Assembly (NCBI RefSeq): GCF_047495875.1
Contig: NC_092471.1
Coordinates: 8,949,001-9,013,000 of the forward strand
DNA length: 64,000 bases
Source of the DNA: Pithys albifrons albifrons
Taxonomy: Eukaryota; Chordata; Aves; Passeriformes; Thamnophilidae
Direction: 5' to 3'
Part shown: positions 13,056 through 25,750 of the stretch, piece after piece
Numbering within the stretch: position 1 is the stretch's first letter
Layout of the letters: each line of letters begins with the position of its first letter
The notes under the pieces: generated by a model
The model's database searches: none
Told to the model about the DNA's origin: nothing
Seen by the model: the letters and a program-made list of their open reading frames with translations, nothing else
Made by a program: the position numbers and the translations under genes

Positions 13056-16000
13056 ATCAAAGAGCTGTTAAGGGTTTTAAAGGTTGTTATAATCTGTGGA
13101 AGAGATGTTAATTCACAGAACATGGAGTCTCTAATGTTATTTGGGGACTAAGTTTTAAATGCTTCCTTTTAGATGCTGACAGAAGTTACCTTTAAGCCTC
13201 ATACATGAGCTGATTAGAGTATATAGGGCTTTGAAAGCTTCTTCACATCTCATTAGACTCTCTCTTCTTGAGTCATCTCTTAAGAGGCTAATTTACACGA
13301 AGTCTAGCCCATGTTAGGGTCTGGATTTCTCATGAAAATATGTCTTGGTAGTAAAAGCAAAGCCCCTTGTTCTCTCTGCACAAGAATCACTAATTCTCTC
13401 ATCTACATCATAAATCCCAAGGCATGCTCTGAATCCCAAATAACTGGATTTAGAAATAAATGAGGCACACAATTCTTCGACAATTTTCATTCACACCTTG
13501 GCTTGCTTGTATTTCTCTGATAAAAGAGGGCACTAGAGATTTGCAAATCCCTCTGTCCAGTATGAGCACAGTCTGAACTGGTGCTCTGTTCTACAGGTAT
13601 TGCCCAGGGAAATACTTGAGCCCACCCAGTGATGCTGAGCATCTGGGGACCCCACTGTCCTTGCTGGTCTACCAGCTTGGCTGAGTTCAGCAGTAGCTGT
13701 TGGTGCTCTCACTCCAGCAAACACTTTGAATGCCCATAGTGGATACTTGCAGCCAGGAAAACATTGACCACCCACTGCTGTGTATGAAGGAATTATTTTA
13801 CAGTCTTAGAAATTGCAAAAGTCACCTAATGTAAAATACATTGTTTTGTCTTTGTGTTTGTTCTGAAGTGGAGAAAGCTCTTAAAACCTTGTAAAGCCAA
13901 TTACACCCTATCAAAATGAATTAGAGGAATTGTTTATAGAATACCTACCATGAGAATCTGGCTCAGCTTGACAAACTGTATTTTTATTATTATTATTTAC
14001 TTGCTTTACTGCTTGGTCTGTAGCTAACAAAGATATTGCAAAGAAGAGAAATGCTGACAGGTCATGTTCTGCTTCTATTGGCAGTGCAGATGTTTTGTAT
14101 TTATATGACAAATATCCTGGCAAAGCTTGGCAAATTTTACTTTATGTTTCCTTTTTTTAGACATTGTTTTATGCCTCTTTGGAGCAGCTTTATTAACCTC
14201 TGAATTTCTCCAGTGGCATTGAAATGATCAAATGGCTTCTTGTGGTAGGCATTGCAAAGCTGTCCTTCCCTCACCATCATGAACGCTTCAGGCCCTTTCT
14301 TTAGGGAAGCAAAGTACATTTCAGAACTCTGTTCTTTATGTTTACAGGAATGTGATGTGCCATTATTTTCCATTTTCAAATTTTGCTTTCTTCCTGTAAC
14401 AAAGTATTCCAAAATGCCGTATTTTTAACATTTGCTGGGCTAACTAGTGCCAAAATAGAACTGTTTTAATCACTGTTATTTATGAAATTTCAAAAACCTT
14501 AAATGCTTCCCAAGACCATGGAGGAAGGTAATTTTCTGTAGTTTTCATTAATTTAAAAACAAATAGACCAATACTGATTATGTTAAATAAGTATTATTGT
14601 ACTGTTCAGGTACCCATTTTCCTTCAGATCCGGGCAAGGAAGGGCCTGTTGGATTCCTGCCCTGTTGGCGTGGATCTTCCAGCTCTGCTGCTCACAGTCA
14701 GCATCACTTCTCACACTCCTAGCTAACCAATGTTGGTAATACAAAAACTGAGGATTGGGACTAATTCCTGTGGACTTTTGATAAGATCTGGCTCCTGTGT
14801 GGCTTAATTGCTTTGGAAAACCAGGCTCTGGCCGTGATTGCCCTGCCAGAGCCCCAGGGACAACACTGATGCAAACTGATAGAGCACCCAGCAATGACAT
14901 GTTGCAAGGGCTGCAGAACTGCTGTTGAGACAGCCCTGAAGCACTGATGTTTGGAACGCACTTTCCTCTGGATGATGCTTGTTGGAACGTACCTCTGGTA
15001 GAATGGGGCAATGTAGTGAAGGGATCCACTGAACAGCAGAAACCATCACCTCATGCACCTCAGCAGAGTGATCTGGAAACACTTCTGGTACTACATGCCA
15101 GCTTAAAACCCATGGGACTGCAAAAAGTGTGTTTTCACTCTGTGAGGAGTTTTCCCACACATAAAGAAAGAGCTTTATTCTTTTTTTCCCCCCCATGGAT
15201 GAAACAAAGAAAGTTTCCCATCCAACAGAAAACTAAAAATTTAATTTTAAAATTATCAAGACAAGGGGCCTGAAGCAAGTGAGCTGGCAAGAAAGGACAT
15301 TTTTTCTGGGGAACTTTGCACAGGATCCATTGAATAGTGGACAAACATGAGGCATTCATTGTCCTGTGGTCAGTCAGTGTTTCTGCCTGGAAAACCCTTG
15401 GACTCTGCCTACTCTTCTTTCTCTCTTCTTTATATTCTCCACTTATTTCTTAGTGTCTCAGGAACTTTGCAGCCCCAGCATGAACCATAAAGGGTGCTCA
15501 AGAGAGGATGGACAAAATGCAGACAGTATTTCTAACAGAGCCACCCCATGGGATAAGCTCTCAGTTGCCCAGCTGGGAGACAACACAGAAAGCCACTGTT
15601 CTTCCATCTCTGACGGAGTCCCAAGGCGCTGTCACTGCCAGGATAGGCATTGGAGACTTCCTCTCCTGTGACCAGGACTGTGGGACCTGACAGCTGCTCT
15701 GCCCTAACACTCAACTCTGTTCAGAGATGGACACTGAGAAGGCTGCTCAGAATATTCCATAAGAGCACAATTCTAAAGGCTGCTGAATGCTGTGATTTCT
15801 GGCACCCAACTGCCCTTCCAGGCCCCTGCTCAACAAAGTATTTCTCATTGAATTAAGGGGAATTTAAGTATGTGCTTATGCATTTGGATGAACAGAGAAA
15901 GCCTTTTGAATGAAAGGAACTACTGGGAGCAGAAGCTCTTAAAATAATTTTTTCCCCTGCAAAAGTATCTGTTATTTATTCCCAAGTCCTTATCTTGTTT

Positions 16001-16989
16001 ATAACAAAGAATGAACAAAATTCCTTTCCCAAGGCTGGATGGTCCTGGAGCATATCCACACCAAACAGGGACAAAAATAAGCTTGATTTTAGACAGAATA
16101 AATAAGCAACTGCTTCTAAGTCTCTTGACTTATTTCTACCTCTTTTGTCTTTTGTATTTCCCTGTACACAGTAAACAGAAGGTTTATGGCCTTATCCAAA
16201 GTCTGCTGGCTTGAATGGGTATTGGAGCAGACTTGATGGCAGAACATGGCAATACCTTTATATATCTTTGTCATCCACTGTCTAGAGAAAAGGGACCAGA
16301 ACACAGCCCCCAAGAACTCTTAATATTCACAGTACTTTGTTATTTAATTTAAAATTACCCTTTTTTCTTGCTGAACTTTCTTTAGGAACATAAAATCCGC
16401 AGCAGTTGAATAGGTTTCCAATTTCTAGCTCTTTTTATAGACAACCTTTAAACCACAATTGCCTCTGAAGTACATCACACACAAAGTATACAAACAGTAG
16501 CTTCCAAACATTATAATAAACCATCTTGAAAGTGAACGTGCCCCAAATCAGAAGTTCCTGTGGTTGCAATAAGGATGTTTGCTGCTGGTGATTTTGTCTC
16601 TGGGGAAGGCACAGCCTGACAAGTTGGGGATGGCAGGGCTGCATGGGCACCCAAGCAAGATGCAGCACCAAGCACAGTCGCAGTAGTGCCCTGGCCTCTT
16701 CCCTGATAAATCCAGCTGATAAAGCCACCAAGGCTTTCATGAGACAGAGGAACACAAAATGCCCATATGCCCTTCTATTTCAGCTAATCTTTGCCACCAA
16801 GGCCCTGATCCAGCTGTCACTGCCTTGAGGGACCCCACTGGAGGGCTGCTATGGTGGTGGTTTTCACAGTGGGACAAGCTCATGACTCCTGTGCCAGCCA
16901 AGCCCATGGATGGATGCATTTCACTGTTTCACAGTATTTTTCCAGACCCTTAAGTGCTACCTATGGAAGCAGGTAGCCTCTTGCATGTC
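13056..16989. other. Intergenic region, no supported gene
   Basis: No recognisable coding exon, RNA gene or repeat apart from short simple repeats. The frame at 14583-15029 minus (148 codons) has no recognised similarity. Confidence 0.6.
13983..13998. repeat. (ATT)n microsatellite
   Basis: About five tandem ATT units. Short and perfect. Confidence 0.75.
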
Positions 16990-17432
16990 GTAGAGATGGT
17001 GGAGCATGTCCAGAGAAAGGCAAGAGAACGGTCTGGGGCACAAGTGTGATGAGGACCAGCTGAGGGAGCTGGGGGGTGTGATGTTGGAGAGAAGGACCCT
17101 CAGGAGTGACCCTCTCACTCTTTACAACTACCTGAAAGGAGGTGGCAGCCAGGTGGGGGTTGGTCCCTTCTCCCAAGTAACAAGTGACAGGATAAGAGGA
17201 AATGGCCTCAAGTTGTGCCAGGGGATGTCTAGATTGCATTAGGGAAAATTTATTCACTGACAGGGTAGTCAAAAACTGGCACAGGAGTCACTGTCACTGG
17301 AGGTATATAAAAGACATGTAGGTGTGGCACTCAGGGCCATAGTTCAGTGATGGGCTTGGCAGTGCTGGGTTAAGGGTTGGGCCTGATCATCTCAGACATT
17401 TTTTCCAACCTAAACAATTCCGTGATTCTCTA
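16990..17432 (+). mobile_element. CR1 LINE 3' fragment, plus strand
   Basis: The plus strand reads through the characteristic 3' end of avian CR1. It has tagagatggtggagcatgtc near the start, then a segment like CTGAGGGAGCTGGGG, CTACCTGAAAGGAGGTGGC, and AACAAGTGACAGGATAAG. It then gives GGTGTGGCACTCAGGGCCAT and a tail of GGGCCTGATCATCTCAGA, TTTTCCAACC and a degenerate ATTCTATG-type repeat (attccgtgattct). The copy is 5'-truncated, as most CR1 insertions are, and has no intact reading frame. Divergence looks moderate to high. It lies downstream of IL1RAPL2. Confidence 0.85.
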
Positions 17433-19581
17433 CTAATATTACACAAAACTGAGTCCATGAGAGGTCTCCCAAGCACAGGTCCCCATCCCCATACTGAAGC
17501 AGAGGGGTACAGGCAGTTCCAATTCATGTATATATTGTCGTAGTACTCAATACACACTCAGAAATCTTAAAGCAGATTGTGACTTGGCATCTATAACTAA
17601 AAAATATCAATACACAGACACTCAATGTGCTTTTGCAGAATGACAGAAAAACTGTTCTTTTCATGTTTCCTCATAGCAACCATGACTGCATTTTGCTTTG
17701 GAATAACTACTGCTCTAAGAGATATATTATCGTTGGGTGAATGAATTTGTTACCCATATTTACTCCTTGTAAATAAAAGAAGCAGACCAACCTGCATATG
17801 TTTTTTCTTTTTTTTTTTGAGTTTGCATGCTTAATACAGAACTAGCAGGTTTAAAATCTCACTGAACATTCTATGTGAATTAACCAGATTCTAGAGTAAT
17901 GTGGGAAGGAAAATAATGAAAAGTACAGCTTTTCATTTAAACATATGCAGCTCTTTTCATGCAGGGTTTTCTTCTAGGAATTTCTCCCCTTTTTTTTTTA
18001 ATTACACTTTGCATTAAAGAACATAGCCAGTGTAAACACAGTCTGTAACACTTATAAAACAGTGCAAATTTCGTAAATTTTTGGGAGTAGGTTGAAATAC
18101 ATATATTTATAATGGAGGTAAAATCGCTTTCTTTCTCAGTAGAAAAATACATCTATTAAACACCTATATGCTTGGAACTTAACTTCACCAAAGAGCAAGT
18201 TATAGTTCTATACTGTGTAATAAATTAATATATTTTCTAGATTTCCATTTTCAGTGTTAGTGTCAAATGCATAATAATGTTAGAAAAAACAAGAGAAACA
18301 TGTATTATTTAGAACCTAATGAAAATCTTACAGACAATAACTGGTGTAGGAGGGCACAGAATAAAGAACTGGGGAAAGAAGCAATGGAAAAATACCGACC
18401 TCTATGAATTATTGCACATTTGAGATCATTCTCATGGCCTTTGGGCCAATTCTGGATACTTTTAAGTCTTAGGTCAGTGTTTGTTTCCATTTGACTGTAG
18501 GGTACAATTTAGGAACCACTGCAAAATGTCAGGGATTTACTGAATTTGTTTGCTGATGAAACCACAGACAGCTGAGTGCAGAGTGCTAACTTTTATTCAT
18601 GCAATCAAAGAGCACAATGCTAAAGACATACTGAAACACAGGCAAGGTTGCCTGCCATAAAATATTTTTGGGAACTTACTCCAGCAGATCTCATTGAGAC
18701 AAAACTCTCATGTCTATTGTGTTTTCATTAGAACTGTGCCAATAATTGCAAAACTGGCTTCTGCCTTCATTATTTAGGGCTTTTTTCTTTAAATACTGTT
18801 GTCTCCACTCTTAATCAACTGAGCACGGAAATCTCCATGAAACACACTGGTGCTGGGTGAGCAGCAGTGCCTGATGCAGAGTACCTGTCTAACACTTCTC
18901 ATCCACCAGCAGCAGGAACGCCTTCCATTGAAGATAAATGACAGTATCCTATGTGACTGATGGGATCACTCACATGAGAGTGAGAAATGCAAGACCTTAC
19001 CAGCTGCTTAAAAAAATCACTTTTCACTAGCTGCACAGACAGCAGAAATATTCCTGCCTCTGCCATATTTAAAAGGTACACAAACTGACAGGTAGACAAA
19101 AAAGAGAGAAAACTGTCTCGGGTGATCATCACTGCAACTCAAATCAGACTTACCAGTAAACCTGAATAATTTAGCACTTCATCTCTGAATATTGCTGTTG
19201 TAATTATTTTCTATTGCTGATGTTCTCACAAAAAGGTTAATTTCAAATTGTAACTACTGATTTTGGAAAGAAAATCCTACGTAAAATTACATTGCCTTTA
19301 CGAAAATTCTTAGTAGGGCTCAAGAGATCTTAAGAAATTTCAAATTAATGAATAGACCAATAGACAGAAAAATTTATACTTAAACTGTTGGAAAAAGTCA
19401 TTAAAAATCTGCAAAAAACTGTAAAATGATCTATAATTGACAGAAAAAATTGTTTAAAATCCTCCTAAAACATCTTCCAATATTCTAGTAAGCTGTTTAG
19501 TAAAACCACAATGCTAACCATTGACTAGGAATACCACATGCCTCATTATTAAAATGAAGAGATGCTGATGGGAATAGGTGA
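17433..19581. other. Intergenic region immediately downstream of IL1RAPL2
   Basis: AT-rich sequence between the plus-strand CR1 and the putative poly(A) signals. No gene or repeat was recognised. Part of it could be distal 3' UTR if the transcript uses a later poly(A) site. Confidence 0.55.
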
Positions 19582-19616
19582 TTTATTCTGCAGTAACTGT
19601 TACTATGCACTTTATT
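19582..19616 (-). terminator. Tandem candidate polyadenylation signals
   Basis: Two AATAAA hexamers on the minus strand, at 19616-19611 and 19587-19582, lie 23 nt apart. They are the first such hexamers downstream of the IL1RAPL2 stop codon. Position and orientation fit a poly(A) signal, but AATAAA is common by chance in AT-rich DNA and no strong GU-rich downstream element stands out. Confidence 0.35.
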
Positions 19617-20172
19617 GATAAAGCTTCATCTGCATTGTTTCAGCTGGTCATCTTCTAAAAAGTATTTGTGAGACAATGTTACTGGGAAGGTTCCTCCTTC
19701 CTTTTTCAGGATGATTCACCTTGTGGTCTGCACAGGAGATAATAATTTTCTGTCTCATGGTTAGAATTTCAAACTGTACTGAAGTCTATATGAAAAACCC
19801 AACAACTTCTCTGTATTTCAAATATTGTTACTTAAATATGTGTGGATGTTGGAGATCATATACAGTGACCTTTTACCCATCCCAGATTGTAAACCTACTG
19901 TAAAATGATGGGGTGTGTTTTTTCTCTCCCCCCTCCTTTTTAAAGAAGCAATAAAACTGTACATTAAAAGACAGGAAGGACATTACTGAGTTACAAAAGA
20001 ATGCCCCTTCGTCAATAATTTGTAAATGTAAACAAAAAAGTTCAAGTAGAAAAGCAAACAAGTGTGCTGCTGCTTCAAATGTGTTTTCTCACCCCATGGG
20101 GTTAGGGCAAAGTTCTTTAAAAATGTGTCTTCATGGAGGTCATGAAGCATCTCGAAAGAGTCCCAATGTTCA
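19582..20172 (-). other. IL1RAPL2: Putative 3' UTR of IL1RAPL2
   Basis: This is non-coding sequence directly following the TAG stop on the minus strand. No AATAAA occurs on this strand until 19616-19611, about 560 nt after the stop, and a second follows at 19587-19582. The end given is a minimum estimate. The true cleavage site could be further downstream, since vertebrate neuronal transcripts often use distal sites. No repeat was recognised inside it. Confidence 0.4.
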
Positions 20173-20870
20173 CTACCAGATATCACTGGTGATGCTCAGC
20201 TCCTTGGCTGATAAAGGTAGCAAGGGGTTGTTCCTGTGAAACTCCTGGGGGTCCTTCACGGTGTTGTTCAGAGGTAGCTGTCCGTTCAGGAGTGTCAGAG
20301 GAATGTTACAGTACGTGTGGTGGTTGCTTATGGAAGCGATTGGCAGTGTCGCTGCTGACACGTCGTACTCGTATCCTCTGCAGTAATGTCTCATGTGCAC
20401 AGAGTCTGCCTGATGGTAATCACTTAAATCAGCCCGTGATTCCACCAATGTGGCAGAAGTGCCTGTGACGGCAAGAGAGGGTACAGTCTGGAGGTCTCCA
20501 AAAAGGCCCTGCTCTGCAGAATCCAGGACCTGATGCCGAGACACCACCTCCTTTTTCTTCCCTGGCATTTCAAAGACTAGGCGCTTCCAAAACTTAGAAT
20601 TCAGTTTGCTGCTTTTTGGTCCTTTCCACTTGACCACTGAGAGAAGTTTGATGGTGTGCTTTAAAGATTCCACTTCATGATAATTCACTTTCCCTTTTAA
20701 TTCAGTACACTCAATCAAAATAACTTTGATTTCGCCACTGACTAGCATGTTATGGAGTCTGTTTTCCATCTCAAAAATACTCCATCCTCTCCTGAGAACA
20801 TAGTCTGGAGTTAACACGATAATGAGTCTTCTGCTTTGCTCAACACATCTTGTGAGATCTTCAATGTAGG
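20173..20870 (-). CDS. IL1RAPL2: IL1RAPL2 terminal coding exon: second half of TIR domain, C-terminal tail, stop
   Basis: 698 coding bases, from an acceptor taatttgtag at 20880-20871 to a TAG stop at 20175-20173. It begins with CC, completing Thr, then [38 protein letters not shown], and further on [16 protein letters not shown] box 3 is the FW of SKFWKRL, roughly 90-95 residues into the exon. About 135 residues of cytoplasmic tail follow, including a Tyr-rich patch ([10 protein letters not shown]), [19 protein letters not shown], and the terminus [10 protein letters not shown]. This tail type is specific to the IL1RAPL subfamily; in IL1RAPL1 the corresponding tail binds the calcium sensor NCS-1. 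An intronless terminal exon carrying the second half of TIR plus the tail matches the mammalian gene structure. The frame is intact, so this is not a pseudogene. Confidence 0.95.
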
Positions 20871-21842
20871 CTACAAATTATAGAAAGAGAGAAAGAGTAA
20901 AGAATAAAGAAGTCTATTGTATCAAAACATTAGGCTTGCAATCAAGTATAACAAAATCCTACAGCTTACTGATCCACACTATTTAAGACAATGGGCATTT
21001 CAATATACTCCAACAAAAGTGGGATTGTGTATCACAACATATTTCTACTTATGGAGTACACATAGAAAACTGCTTGATAATACTCTCCATCCTTTACTAT
21101 TTTCCCCTGTTCATTGCAGCAGAATGACATTTACAAAACATCCTCTCTGTGTAGATGTATTAGTGACTAAGAACACACAGTTCACTCAGTGAAAAAATAC
21201 AGGTCAAGATCAATGTAATGTTTGTGTAAATTTTAACATTAACATTGCTTATGATCAACACCGTGTCGAGGGAAGCACACTCTGGAAGTGGTTCTCGTGT
21301 TTCAGATGCAAGGACATGAAGGTGCTGCAGGGTGTATGAAAAGTAACTTGCAAGAGCTCAGAAAGAAATGAACCCTCATCACATGCAGAACTTGTGCTAT
21401 TGCATAGAAGCATCATGGTAGCTCTTTCTTCTTTAGGTATTGACCACAAAAGCACAAGAGCATCCTTTGTGGCCCAATAGTCTGTTTGAATATCACAAAC
21501 CTGTGCTTCTATGTACCCCAAGGTATTAACAAAAACTTCACAAGTGACAGGAACAAATGGAAAATTTAAACATATTGGAGGTATTTATTTGTTGAGACAT
21601 CAATGACAAAGAAAATAGTAGAATTCTTTTATTCATGCATGCCAAGTAGTTGCAATTGATCAGTGTAAGCAGAAATGCCAGCCCATCATCAGCTCCATGA
21701 TGCCAGTTTATGGAACTACAAAATATTCTTCAAGTTGGACTTGGATCTCTGAGTTTTGCTTATCCCAGAGATGGTAGGGAAGAGAAGCCAATTATGCTGG
21801 TCTGACACGGAACAGGGTGGGAAAGAGATCTGCTTACACACC

Positions 21843-21900
21843 TGATCCAAACCCCATTCAAATGGACAGAATTAAGCAAATTTCAATGGGGTTTGGGTCA
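21843..21900. repeat. Palindromic hairpin element (21-bp arms, 16-nt loop)
   Basis: The left arm is 21843-21863 and the right arm is 21880-21900. 19 of 21 positions are exact complements, one more is a G-U wobble in RNA and one is a C-C mismatch. The arm sequence GATCCAAACCCCATT, facing AATGGGGTTTGGGTC, resembles a palindromic repeat I recall as widespread in sauropsid non-coding DNA (GATCCAAAGCCCATTGAAGT and complement). It sits in the last IL1RAPL2 intron, about 970 bp upstream of the terminal exon. Confidence 0.6.
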
Positions 21901-24900
21901 AGACCAGAAAAATGAAATCACTTGAAAAAAACACTAAGGGCAGAAGAGTGTTCACTGGTTGCATAGCACTCAAGACAGGATATATACTTTTTGCTTTTTT
22001 AACTACATGAACCTCTTTAACCATGCTACTGAGGATGTGCCACCTGACAACAGAGGAAAAGCACGTGTTATAAATGAAGACTTGGACACAAGAGCTGCAC
22101 AGAACAGATTTTTACTCAGCACAGGGCAGGGCCTCTCTTACACACCTGCCCTCTAGCAGGAACAATAATTACAAATAACATCATTAATCAACATCTGTTA
22201 CTGCAAGACTCATTTTATAGTCCCAGGCACCATACCACAGCATGCTTATTCACACCACTTCCAGTAAAGTAAATAGCTACAAAATAGGCCAACAGGAACA
22301 TTCTAAAATAGCTTATTTTCATGAGATTAAAGGCATAGTTAGCATCAAATCTGCCTTTACCAATGTTTTATTTCACCACTTAGCAGCAAGAAGAATTTCT
22401 TTCACAAATGGAAAAAAGGCAATTGCAAACATCCCACAGACACACAAAAAATTAAGACATACACATACATTACAAATGTCTATGCAACAATCCTGACTTT
22501 TAGTTAATGGTTTATGACTCTTTAATCATGCAGCATTTACAGTTTGTTTTTTTCCCTTGAAATATTTTTGGAGGAAAACCCCCACATTGTTCTGCATAAA
22601 ATAGTTACTCATCAATGAAAAAAATTCAACATGAAAATCCATGGGAGAGGCAGCAGAGAGGGGAGAGAATCAGCAACAATGAGAAAATGATAAGAACTGG
22701 TGAAACAAAACTTAAGGAAAGGTAGAAATGTTCAATACAATGTAAAGAGATTATCCCAATGTATCAACAGCTCAGACTCTTCATTTTCTTCCTTTCTTTC
22801 TGCTCCCAAAAAGAAAGAATTTAGGTGGGAAGCTTCATCATTAGAGGTTGAATCTGCAAGATACAGTAAAACAACAAACTATCATGCATCTTTCCCGAGA
22901 CATATTCATCCCTCCTTCAAACAACTCAGACACTGCTATGTACAAGACAGTTCTCTGCAGGACACAGTACTGGGCAATACCACATCTCCAGGTTAGTGCC
23001 AAGCATGGCCACACATATCCAATATGCATCCAATTGAGAAAAAAACACAAACCAAGAAAACAAACAAAAATCGCTCCACTTTCATCTCTTCAAATATCTT
23101 GTGGCAATCATTTCAATAGCAACACCCCAGCAATAATCCATTATACCATTTCAATCAAAAACTCATCATACTTTGCTTTAGTCGAACAGGGAATGCAGTG
23201 GGAAGACAACAGAAAAAAATTCCCTGTTTTCTCAGGTGAACACTTCTCCCCTTGGTGCCTCTTCCACACATTGGCATGCCCACATTTCTTACTGGGTATT
23301 GCAGCAGATTAGAGCTCTGTCCTCAGCTAAGAGACCTTCCCAAATGACCATGAGGTGACCCCTCAAATTCCACATTTGGAGCTGTTCACTGGTAGACATG
23401 GTCAGTGAACAGGGGATCGTTGGCGCACCGAGGATAAAGTACACTGAATTATAGGAAACTGGAAACCCACATTTCCAACCACTTTGTCCAGAAGTACTTA
23501 GTACTTCCAATAACTTCAGTTTGGGATTACTACTGAAGATTAGTGACAACAATCCTGAAGCACGTGGTTCCACTGGGTGCACTCTATGGTATGTCCAATG
23601 TTCACAACTTGAACATTTCTGTGAAGAAAAGCATGGGGAGACAGATTCCTGCCTCTGGAAATTCCAGCTTTGTATTTTTCAGTGGTCCCATCTGACTGCA
23701 TAAATCCCTGAGCTGCTAAATCACCCACTGTCATTTCACCTCAGAATTTGAGACTTCCTAAAATACAGCAGTTTCAGTTGTTTGTTTCAAGTGTTGAGTG
23801 CATGAGAAGGTATTAAATCCAAGCAGTCTATATTGCAGTGTGGGATGGAGAAAAGATTGCTTTCACCTTTCCAGTGAGCCAGGCAACGGTTCTGTTTCAC
23901 TTACAAAAAAGAACCTCTGAGCAGGGACTTCAGGAATGACATCACTGACATAACTATGCTGTAACTTCACTTTTGCTGCAGGAGGTGTCAAATTCAATGA
24001 CACTGCGTTGTGAGGGGAGAAAAAATTGCCTTGACGAAATCAGCATGGCATTATTTGCTTTTAATTTCCAAATACTGTATTGTTATAATAAACCAGGATG
24101 TAAAAATAAAACATCAGCATTAGAATTAACCCACTGGCATTTTATTGAAAAAGAGCATTTTAAATTTTGTCCCTTTCCTCCCCTCCTTTAAACCCCATTT
24201 TGCAATATGGCACAAAGCAGTTCTCAAAATGTTAGAAATTCACATAGGTCAAAAAATTAAAACTGTGAGTGACTTTCTCAGTAACTTACTTGCATCATGT
24301 TCAATGAAACACCCAAGGAGATGTGGACAGCAAGAAATGTTACATCCCCAAACCAAACATCGTTTTTGCACGGTTTCCTTGAGCAATGAAGACAGATCAC
24401 CTGACAGCAAATATGTGCTCATCAAACACCATCAACAGGTAGCGATGCTGAACTGTAGTTTGAAGCACTGAAGAAGAGAATTCCAAGAGATGTATCCCAT
24501 TTGCAATTACATCATGCATAACTGCCTATGGAATCTTGAATGAGCTACATTAACCGCAGGCTGGAAGGAAAGGTAATATGCAAGCAAAGAGCAAGGAAAT
24601 GAATGAACACTATGGATACAGAGTTACTTACACAAGAAATGACTGACTAACCAGATTCAGATGATTTGCAGAAACAGTTCAGGGAGAAAAAAAACCATAC
24701 AAAGTCCTATGGATATTTTTGGGAAACACCATCACCACAGGAACCAAAGAGTATCTACCATCAACTCCCTGCTGGCTGGTTCCCTGCACTCTGAAAATAA
24801 CCAGCCCTTCTGTGTTTGGCAATATGACCATCACTTGAGGAAGTTATTTATAGAAGAGCAATTCAGTCCTGGTTTCCTAACTGAATAGTTCCCAAACCCT

Positions 24901-25317
24901 AAATCTGACTACTTCATTATAACACAAATAATTGCATGTATTGCTTTTCCTATTATTTAAATATGTTTTTCTTCTGTTAGCTCAGACCAGAACAGCAATG
25001 CAGCTGGAACTGCTGAAACACAGAGCAGAGTAATGGCCCCTTCTGAGAGAGCGCCCAATCCCAGTGTAACCTAAGGGCCAGCTGACAAATACTGCAGATC
25101 AGTGTGACACACTGCCCTCTCAGCATACTCCTCCCCTTGCCATCATCAGACTTTCTATATTTGACATGGCAAAGGAAGGAGGGATTAAGGAGAAGGAAAA
25201 ATATGGAATCTGGGATAATGTCTTCTTTTGCAGGCTGAAATGTCTGAACTGGGTGATGTTGGTAAAATTGTCTTGGCAATAGATGACTGAAACAAAATTC
25301 TGGATATTTATAATCAA

Positions 25318-25750
25318 AGATTCATAAACTTATACAGGTTAGAAGGGAGCCCTGGGGGTCTCCAGCTCAATACCCTGCCTGAAGGGTATTGCTCAGGACC
25401 TTGTCCAGTACAGTTTTGAAGACTTCCAAGGTTGAGGGTTTCTCAGTATCTCCAGGTTCTCAGTATCTGACCACCTCCATGGTAAGCAAAATTTTCCAAA
25501 TGTTTAAATGGAATTTTCAGTGTTGCAACTCATATCTATGACCTCTTGTTCAACAAGTGTGCACCTCTGGGAAGAGGCCTCCTCCACCTTTGTGCTGTCC
25601 ACTGGGAAGATAATAATCAGATCCCTTCTTGGCTATGTCTTTGTTGGCCTTTTCTTCAAGAAATACAGTTCTTTGGAGCTCTTACACTGTGTGTTCCACC
25701 TCTCTGATCATCACCTTGGTGGCTTTCAGTGGGCTTTTACAGGATAGCCA
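25318..25750 (-). mobile_element. CR1 LINE 3' fragment, minus strand, old
   Basis: Read on the plus strand, this is the reverse complement of a CR1 3' end. It has agattcataaacttatacag with gttagaagggagccctgggg, equivalent to the usual TCATAGAATCATAGAGGTTGGAAGGGACC. Then come CTGACCACCTCCATGGTAAG, a degraded CCTCTTGTTC region, and further matches to the CR1 antisense pattern such as ATCATCACCTTGGTGGC. It is heavily diverged and sits in the intron between the two TIR exons. The upper limit is uncertain because similarity fades after about 25750. Confidence 0.7.

Noticed and set aside
1..19581. Expected neighbour NRK (kinase gene downstream of IL1RAPL2 in mammals)
   Set aside because: No kinase glycine loop, HRD or DFG exon was recognised on the minus strand. 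It probably lies beyond the left edge.
22081..22200. Possible retroviral LTR edge
   Set aside because: The composition was suggestive, but no TG...CA termini, target-site duplication or internal region could be identified.
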